DNA of 34,756 nucleotides from assembly GCF_002086485.1 (NCBI RefSeq), contig NZ_MVHF01000067.1, forward strand, positions 1 to 34,756. Direction: 5' to 3'. The position numbers and the translations under genes are program-made. Shown in pieces: positions 30,829 to 34,756 of the stretch. Under the pieces are notes generated by a model. It did not search any database, was not told where the DNA came from, and saw only the letters and a program-made list of their open reading frames with translations. Numbering within the stretch: position 1 is the first letter of the stretch; each line of letters opens with the position of its first letter. The stretch is from Mycobacterium aquaticum (GTDB taxonomy: Bacteria > Actinomycetota > Actinomycetes > Mycobacteriales > Mycobacteriaceae).

Positions 30829-31308
30829 TTACTCGCCGTGGAATTCGTTTGCAGCGTGGGCGATCTCGGCGACCTGATCCTCGACGTCCTGGATGGCGAT
30901 CTGCCGGGCACCCGACGGGTTCTGTGAGAGCGGGACCCGCACGGTCAGGATGCCGCGGTCGTAGCTGGCGGTGATCGCCTCCTCGTCCGCACCGGCAGGC
31001 AGGGTCACGGTGCGCAGGAACGAACCGTAGGAGAATTCCGAGCGCGAGTTGATGTCAACGCGCTCGGTACGCTCGGCCTTGACCGTGAGCTGGCCGTCGC
31101 TGACGGTGATGTGGACGTCGCTGCCGGGATCGATGCCGGGGATCTCGGCCCGCAGCTCGTAGTGCTCTTCGGTGACCTCGTCCTCGATGCGCATCAGGTT
31201 GCGTTCGAAGATCGGGCGCAGGCTGGCGAACGGGGTGATGCCGGCGAAGAACTCCGAGAGCTCCGGCAGGAAGGGGCGGGGCTGGTGTGCGACGGGCAGA
31301 TTAACCAC
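30829..31308 (-). CDS. hsp20: Hsp20 / alpha-crystallin small heat-shock protein
   Basis: This 159-aa ATP-independent chaperone opens VVNLPVAHQPRPFLPELSEFF, like mycobacterial HspX/Acr. The alpha-crystallin domain (about residues 45-135) has RIEDEVTEEHYELRAEIPG, GQLTVKAERTE, SEFSYGSFLRTVTLP and the terminal GILTVRVP strand. GTG 31308 is selected because GAGGAG lies 8 nt upstream and the HspX-like N-terminus begins there; a longer frame to 31389 has no ribosome site. No DosR box is evident upstream, but a perfect 10-bp inverted repeat lies 41-70 bp before the start. It is probably stress-induced. Confidence 0.93.
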   Translation of the reverse strand: MVNLPVAHQPRPFLPELSEFFAGITPFASLRPIFERNLMRIEDEVTEEHYELRAEIPGIDPGSDVHITVSDGQLTVKAERTERVDINSRSEFSYGSFLRTVTLPAGADEEAITASYDRGILTVRVPLSQNPSGARQIAIQDVEDQVAEIAHAANEFHGE

Positions 31309-31348
31309 GGGTAACTCCTCGCATTCTGGTGGTGGCCGCAAAGCGCGG

Positions 31349-31378
31349 GGAAAAGGCACTGTGACGCTTGCCTTTTCC
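31349..31378. promoter_or_regulatory. perfect 10-bp inverted repeat upstream of hsp20
   Basis: GGAAAAGGCA and TGCCTTTTCC flank a 10-nt spacer. It is not the HspR/HAIR consensus or a DosR box. It may be an operator, or a hairpin in the hsp20 5' leader acting as an RNA thermosensor-like element. Confidence 0.6.
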
Positions 31379-31455
31379 GATCCAAGCACCGCTGCGGAGC
31401 CGTCGGCCTAATGTGCGGTGAACACCGTGAATACGTGATCTGCCGCCGCGGAGTC

Positions 31456-32019
31456 CTAGACGAGCGGCAGCGAGTTGTCGCGGTACAGGGCGAAGAAGTA
31501 GGGGCGGCGCGATCCTCGCAGGTCCATCGCGCCCATCACCGCATCGTCGGACAATCTGCGGAACACGTCGTTGATGGGCAGTTGGTCGTAGATCATGGTC
31601 GCGGTGTCGGTACCGCGGTATCGGGTGGTGCGCAGCCGGGCCTTGGGTGCGCGGGTCTGCAGCACCGGGCGCAGCGCTGCGATCGCTGCGGAGATGGGCA
31701 GGACCGGCACGGTTAATTTCGGGGGCAGTTTCGCCGTGACGCCAAGCCCGCCGAACGCCAGAGCCGGATTCAACGCCCACAGGGCCTTGCCGTTCATCGT
31801 CGGGAACAGCAGCGGGTGAACGGTCTCGGCGTCGACGAACCGCTTGCCCCACCAACCACTGGCGGCGAGGAGGCCGTCCATAGGGTGTCCGGTCGGGATC
31901 TCGGCGCCATGCCATGTGCCGATCATGAAGGCCGGATCGACGGCCTCGGCCGCGTCGAACGCCTGCAGAGCTTCATCGGTGGTGGTCGGGACGCTCGGCA
32001 ACAGTTCCTGCAGCTGCAT
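31456..32019 (-). CDS. GXWXG/DUF4334 domain protein
   Basis: This 187-aa protein has GTWHGAEIPTGHP near residues 34-46, the GXWXG motif, and a C-terminal DUF4334 part with TTRYRGTDTATMIYDQLPINDVF near 130-152 and YFFALYRD near 176. The two domains usually occur together in actinobacteria; function unknown, possibly lipid or small-ligand binding. I prefer ATG 32019 to 32031 because TATGGT lies 7 nt before it, a leaderless arrangement, and neither start has a Shine-Dalgarno. A strong palindrome next to this -10 implies repression by an unlinked regulator. Confidence 0.87.
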   Translation of the reverse strand: MQLQELLPSVPTTTDEALQAFDAAEAVDPAFMIGTWHGAEIPTGHPMDGLLAASGWWGKRFVDAETVHPLLFPTMNGKALWALNPALAFGGLGVTAKLPPKLTVPVLPISAAIAALRPVLQTRAPKARLRTTRYRGTDTATMIYDQLPINDVFRRLSDDAVMGAMDLRGSRRPYFFALYRDNSLPLV

Positions 32020-32026
32020 GCGGACC

Positions 32027-32048
32027 ACCATACTTGACAGGTGTCAAG
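32027..32048 (-). promoter_or_regulatory. -10 element and palindromic operator of the DUF4334 gene
   Basis: CTTGACA-GG-TGTCAAG (32033-32048) has perfect 7-bp arms and directly abuts TATGGT (minus strand, 32032-32027), the probable -10. The palindrome is too near to act as a -35 (9-bp gap), so it is best read as a repressor site. No regulator gene of an obvious matching family is adjacent. Confidence 0.6.
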
Positions 32049-32083
32049 ACATGCCAACGCCGTGGATGCCGGGCTCAAAAGGT

Positions 32084-32120
32084 CATCGCCCGGCCAGCGT
32101 GAACAGCCGGCCGGGCGATG
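32084..32120 (-). terminator. ald transcription terminator hairpin
   Basis: Perfect 12-bp arms (32084-32095 and 32109-32120) enclose a 13-nt loop, 14 bp past the ald stop. In the minus-strand transcript ACC and then four U follow the stem, giving a weak intrinsic terminator. Confidence 0.75.
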
Positions 32121-32134
32121 GGAGGCGAGTTTCC

Positions 32135-33247
32135 TTAGAGCAGGGTTGCCGGATCGGTGAACGGCAGCCCGAGGTCGGAGGCGACCTGCTCGGACAGCAG
32201 GGCGCCATCGTGGGTGGACAAGCCCTTGGCCAGCGCCGCGTCGCTCGCGCAGGCCGCCCGCCAGCCCTTGTCGGCCAGCTTCAGCACATACGGCATGGTG
32301 GCGTTGGTCAGTGCGAACGTCGAGGTACGCGGAACCGCACCCGGCATGTTCGCCACGCAGTAGAACACGGTGTCGTGCACGGCGAAGGTGGGATCGTCGT
32401 GGGTGGTGGGACGCGAGTCCTCGAAGCAGCCGCCCTGGTCGATCGCGATGTCCACCAGGACTGCGCCCGACTTCATATGAGCCACAGTGGCATTGGTGAC
32501 CAGCTTGGGGGCCTTGGCGCCGGGGATCAGCACCGCGCCGATCACCAGGTCGGCCTTCTTGACGGCCTCCTCGAGTTCCAGGCTCGACGAGTAGCGCGTT
32601 TCGATGCCGGCGTTGGTCTCGTTGTCGATCTTGCGCAGCGTGTTGACGTTGAGGTCGAACACGGTGACGTGAGCACCCATGCCCTTGGCGATCCGCGCGG
32701 CGTTGTAGCCCGCGACGCCGCCGCCGATGACGACAACCTCGGCGGGTGCGACACCGGGGACACCGCCCATGAGCACGCCGCGGCCACCGTGGCTGCGCAT
32801 CAGGTGGTAGGCGCCGACCTGCGCGGAAAGGCGGCCGGCGACTTCGCTCATCGGGGCGAGAAGCGGCAGGGCGCCGTCGGCGGTCTGCACGGTCTCATAG
32901 GCGATGGAGGTGGTGCCCGAGGCGAGCAGCGCGTCAGTGCAGGGCCTGGAGGCCGCCAGGTGCAGGTAGGTGAAGAGGGTCTGGTCCTTGCGCATGCGGG
33001 CGTACTCGGCCTCGATGGGCTCCTTGACCTTGAGCAGCAGCTCCGCCTCGGCCCACACCTGGTCAGCGGTAGCGACGATCTCGGCCCCGGCGGCCTTGAA
33101 GTCGTTGTCTGAGATGGCCGAACCCTCGCCGGCGCCGGCCTGAATGATCACGTCGTGGCCGCGGCGGGTCAGTTCGGAGACGCCGGCCGGGGTGATGGCG
33201 ACGCGGAACTCGTTGTTCTTGATCTCGGTCGGGATACCGACGAGCAT
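32135..33247 (-). CDS. ald: L-alanine dehydrogenase
   Basis: Ald interconverts L-alanine and pyruvate plus ammonium with NAD(H); in mycobacteria it supports alanine use and redox balance in low oxygen. The 370-aa protein shows GIPTEIKNNEFRVA near residues 4-17, LLKVKEP with catalytic Lys near 71-77, TYLHLA with catalytic His near 94-99, and the NAD-binding VIGGGVAGYNAARIA near 174-188. ATG 33247 has GGAG 7 nt upstream. A promoter (TTGCTC at 33309-33304, 17 bp, CACACT at 33286-33281, minus strand) precedes it. It is divergent from its Lrp-type regulator, as in M. smegmatis. Confidence 0.96.
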   Translation of the reverse strand: MLVGIPTEIKNNEFRVAITPAGVSELTRRGHDVIIQAGAGEGSAISDNDFKAAGAEIVATADQVWAEAELLLKVKEPIEAEYARMRKDQTLFTYLHLAASRPCTDALLASGTTSIAYETVQTADGALPLLAPMSEVAGRLSAQVGAYHLMRSHGGRGVLMGGVPGVAPAEVVVIGGGVAGYNAARIAKGMGAHVTVFDLNVNTLRKIDNETNAGIETRYSSSLELEEAVKKADLVIGAVLIPGAKAPKLVTNATVAHMKSGAVLVDIAIDQGGCFEDSRPTTHDDPTFAVHDTVFYCVANMPGAVPRTSTFALTNATMPYVLKLADKGWRAACASDAALAKGLSTHDGALLSEQVASDLGLPFTDPATLL

Positions 33248-33280
33248 GATCGCTCCTTCAAAAGTTGGTGTGCTGAAACA

Positions 33281-33335
33281 AGTGTGAAGAAGCTTCGGAG
33301 AATGAGCAATATCCATGACGAAGATTCGTTACTGT
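33281..33335. promoter_or_regulatory. divergent ald/aldR promoter region
   Basis: The ald promoter reads TTGCTC-17-CACACT on the minus strand (33309-33281). On the plus strand TACTGT (33330-33335) lies 6 nt before GTG 33342 of aldR. The palindrome ACGAA-GA-TTCGT (33318-33329) abuts that -10 and is a candidate AldR half-site pair. GAAGCTTC (near 33288-33295) inside the ald spacer is another. Lrp-type octamers usually bind several such sites. Confidence 0.5.
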
Positions 33336-33341
33336 GGTCTT

Positions 33342-33857
33342 GTGATTGAAGAATCGGCGAATGTGACCGCGGCTACAGCCCGCTCACCGAAGGATGTTCG
33401 GCCGTCCGGTCTCGACGAGGTTGATCGGCGGATTCTGCTGGCTCTGCATGCCGACGCGCGGATCTCCAACAGCGCTTTGGCCGATGCCGTCGGAATCGCT
33501 CCGTCGACCTGTCACGGCCGGGTTCGGCGACTCCAAGAGATCGGCGTCATCCGGGGGTTCTACACGGACATCGACCCTGCCGCGGTGGGTTTGAGCCTCC
33601 AGGCGATGATCTCGGTCAGTCTTCAATCGAACGCTCGCGGGAAGATCCGCAGCTTCATCGCGCAGATTCGCAAACGACCACAGGTGATGGACGTCTACTT
33701 CCTGGCAGGCGGTGACGACTTCATCCTGCATGTCGCCGCACGCGACACCGATGATCTCCGGGCGTTCGTGGTCGAAAACCTCAACGCCGACGCGGACGTG
33801 GCAGGCACGCAGACGTCATTGATCTTCGAGCACCTGCGCGGTGCGTCACCGCTGTGA
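33342..33857 (+). CDS. aldR: Lrp/AsnC-family regulator of alanine dehydrogenase
   Basis: This 171-aa protein has the Lrp helix-turn-helix LDEVDRRILLALHADARISNSALADAVGIAPSTCHGRVRRL in residues 24-64 and a C-terminal RAM ligand domain with VYFLAGGDDFILHV near 120-133. In M. smegmatis and M. tuberculosis AldR controls the adjacent divergent ald gene in response to alanine. GTG 33342 is favoured by TACTGT 6 nt upstream (leaderless); ATG 33315 would lie upstream of that -10 and inside the regulatory region. An N-terminal tail of about 20 residues precedes the DNA-binding domain. Confidence 0.9.
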   Translation: MIEESANVTAATARSPKDVRPSGLDEVDRRILLALHADARISNSALADAVGIAPSTCHGRVRRLQEIGVIRGFYTDIDPAAVGLSLQAMISVSLQSNARGKIRSFIAQIRKRPQVMDVYFLAGGDDFILHVAARDTDDLRAFVVENLNADADVAGTQTSLIFEHLRGASPL

Positions 33858-33861
33858 CCCG

Positions 33862-34623
33862 CTACTGGGCGCGCAAGATCAGACCGTAGCCGTCATCTCG
33901 GGTGAGTCGCAGTTGGTCGGCGTCGATCGCTGATCGGACCTCGCCGCTGAGCACCCGCAGTACCGCCTGCTCCACGTCGCCGATATCGCCCACGCAGGCC
34001 ATCTTGGTGGTGACCAGTGGCCCGAATTCGATGGTGGCGCCGGTGATCTGGGCATGCCCGGTGAACCGATTGCAGCCTGTCGAACCCGTCACGGCGCCGT
34101 CGGTGGCGATGGTCAATGTCGGCCTGCTCCGCTCCAGGGCGGCTGAGGTGGAGACGGCGTCGGGGGATACCAGGCTCTGGACCTGCCACGTGGTTCCGGT
34201 GAGCGGCCGGTCGGGGTCTATTGCCTTCTTGTCCTTCAGCGTGACGGTCGCAGTCGGGCTTTGCAGGGTGAGAGTGTCGTCGGCCAGCGACCACGACGGA
34301 CCGGCTTGGAAGAATTTCGAGACCCAGGCGTCGGCGTCCCCGAGTGGGGGAGGGCAGGCCATCATCGTGCTGGCCAGTTGCGTGGCGATACGGCCATCTG
34401 CCAGATTCGCAGTGCCCGAGCCGTGATTGCAGCCTGCGAACGTGCTGATGCGGTCTCCGTCGAATCCGACCGTCAACGGGCCGCCGCCGGGTATTTGCTC
34501 GCCGTCGACCGCGACCGACACGAAAGTTCGGCCCACGGGACTGGCCGGGCTATCCGCGCCTGCGGTACTGGAACAGCCGGCAAGGACCAGCGCAGCGGCA
34601 AGCGCGGTGGGGAGTGGGCGCAT
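33862..34623 (-). CDS. lipoprotein with two META domains
   Basis: The 253-aa product has lipobox LAGC at residues 13-16, so Cys16 is the lipidation site. Two META domains (HslJ-like) follow: the first about residues 28-130 with FAGCNHGSG and STMMACPPP, the second about 140-253 with GTTWQVQSL, STGCNRFTG and TTKMAC. The GCN...MAC cysteine pair occurs in each. META proteins are heat- or stress-linked envelope proteins of unclear role. Stop lies 5 bp from the convergent aldR stop. No clear promoter seen. Confidence 0.9.
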   Translation of the reverse strand: MRPLPTALAAALVLAGCSSTAGADSPASPVGRTFVSVAVDGEQIPGGGPLTVGFDGDRISTFAGCNHGSGTANLADGRIATQLASTMMACPPPLGDADAWVSKFFQAGPSWSLADDTLTLQSPTATVTLKDKKAIDPDRPLTGTTWQVQSLVSPDAVSTSAALERSRPTLTIATDGAVTGSTGCNRFTGHAQITGATIEFGPLVTTKMACVGDIGDVEQAVLRVLSGEVRSAIDADQLRLTRDDGYGLILRAQ

Positions 34624-34669
34624 GCCCCACCGTAACCACCCGCGCGTGGCTCGCGCCCGGATGTGTGAA

Positions 34670-34756
34670 TCACGATGATGGACAGTCTGTTTCGTCGTCG
34701 TCTTGGTTGTCGGTGAAGTATTGCTGGGGGTGGTGGTAGGTGTTGATGCGGGATTG
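34670..34756 (-). CDS. C-terminal end of a probable DUF222/HNH endonuclease-family protein (partial)
   Basis: The minus strand is open from the window edge to TGA at 34672-34670, giving 28 residues. SRINTYHHPQQYF followed by an acidic tail matches the usual C-terminus of mycobacterial DUF222/HNH (13E12-type) proteins, where an NxYHHP segment follows the HNH zinc motif. The 5' end lies beyond the window. These genes are often repeated in mycobacterial genomes. The call rests on a short stretch. Confidence 0.5.
   Translation of the reverse strand, partial: QSRINTYHHPQQYFTDNQDDDETDCPSS

Noticed and set aside
31309..31455. DosR box for hsp20
   Set aside because: No GGGACT-AGTCCC-like palindrome could be found upstream.

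Overview
This window is a high-GC actinobacterial chromosome segment. Gene order and protein sequences place it in Mycobacterium, most likely a rapid grower (Mycolicibacterium). Supporting signs are the infB-rbfA-cnpB-dinF, pptH-pptT-truB and mntR-ribF-rpsO-lppU-pnp-pepR blocks, followed by a blaS-type beta-lactamase and the ald/aldR pair in the arrangement known from M. smegmatis. These assignments come from recalled family knowledge; no database search was run.

Region by region. 1-5.6 kb: the 3' part of infB, then rbfA, a DHH phosphoesterase (CnpB/NrnA), a small Cys-rich protein and the MATE exporter dinF, tightly packed or overlapping on the + strand. 5.6-12 kb: an accessory stretch of short, often divergent units. 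It holds an unrecognised 364-aa protein, a SAM methyltransferase facing a MerR regulator, echA16 facing a DUF2277-DUF1802 pair, a CocE/NonD hydrolase and a secreted protein. 11.9-14.5 kb: pptH-pptT-truB, coupled by 1- and 4-nt overlaps; truB carries a 27-bp tandem repeat at its 5' end. 14.6-15.8 kb: a secreted PE-PPE-domain hydrolase. 15.8-22.1 kb: a TetR regulator and a six-gene operon (SCP-x thiolase, SRPBCC, MaoC hydratase, HSD17B4-like SDR, acyl-CoA dehydrogenase, second SDR). 22.2-24.1 kb, minus strand: an SsuD-type monooxygenase and MntR. 24.2-29.9 kb: ribF, rpsO, lppU, pnp, pepR. 29.9-34.8 kb: blaS, an Hsp20, a GXWXG/DUF4334 protein, ald/aldR, a double-META lipoprotein and the last 28 codons of a probable DUF222/HNH protein.

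The most coherent accessory system is the TetR operon. Its enzymes match, step for step, a complete (R)-specific beta-oxidation cycle like the peroxisomal MFE-2/SCPx route: dehydrogenase, MaoC hydratase, SDR dehydrogenase, SCP-x thiolase. The same ATAC-N10-GTAT palindrome lies upstream of the regulator and inside the operon promoter, pointing to one regulator controlling both. No acyl-CoA ligase is present, so the substrate probably arrives as a CoA ester or is activated elsewhere.

A second theme is promoter architecture. Many genes show a TANNNT -10 element 6-8 nt before a start codon with no Shine-Dalgarno sequence, which suggests leaderless mRNAs: echA16, DUF2277, tetR, mntR, ribF, blaS, aldR, DUF4334, and a 6-codon upstream ORF before pptH. 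No tRNA, rRNA, CRISPR array, insertion sequence or prophage was seen, and no gene-free stretch exceeds 300 bases.
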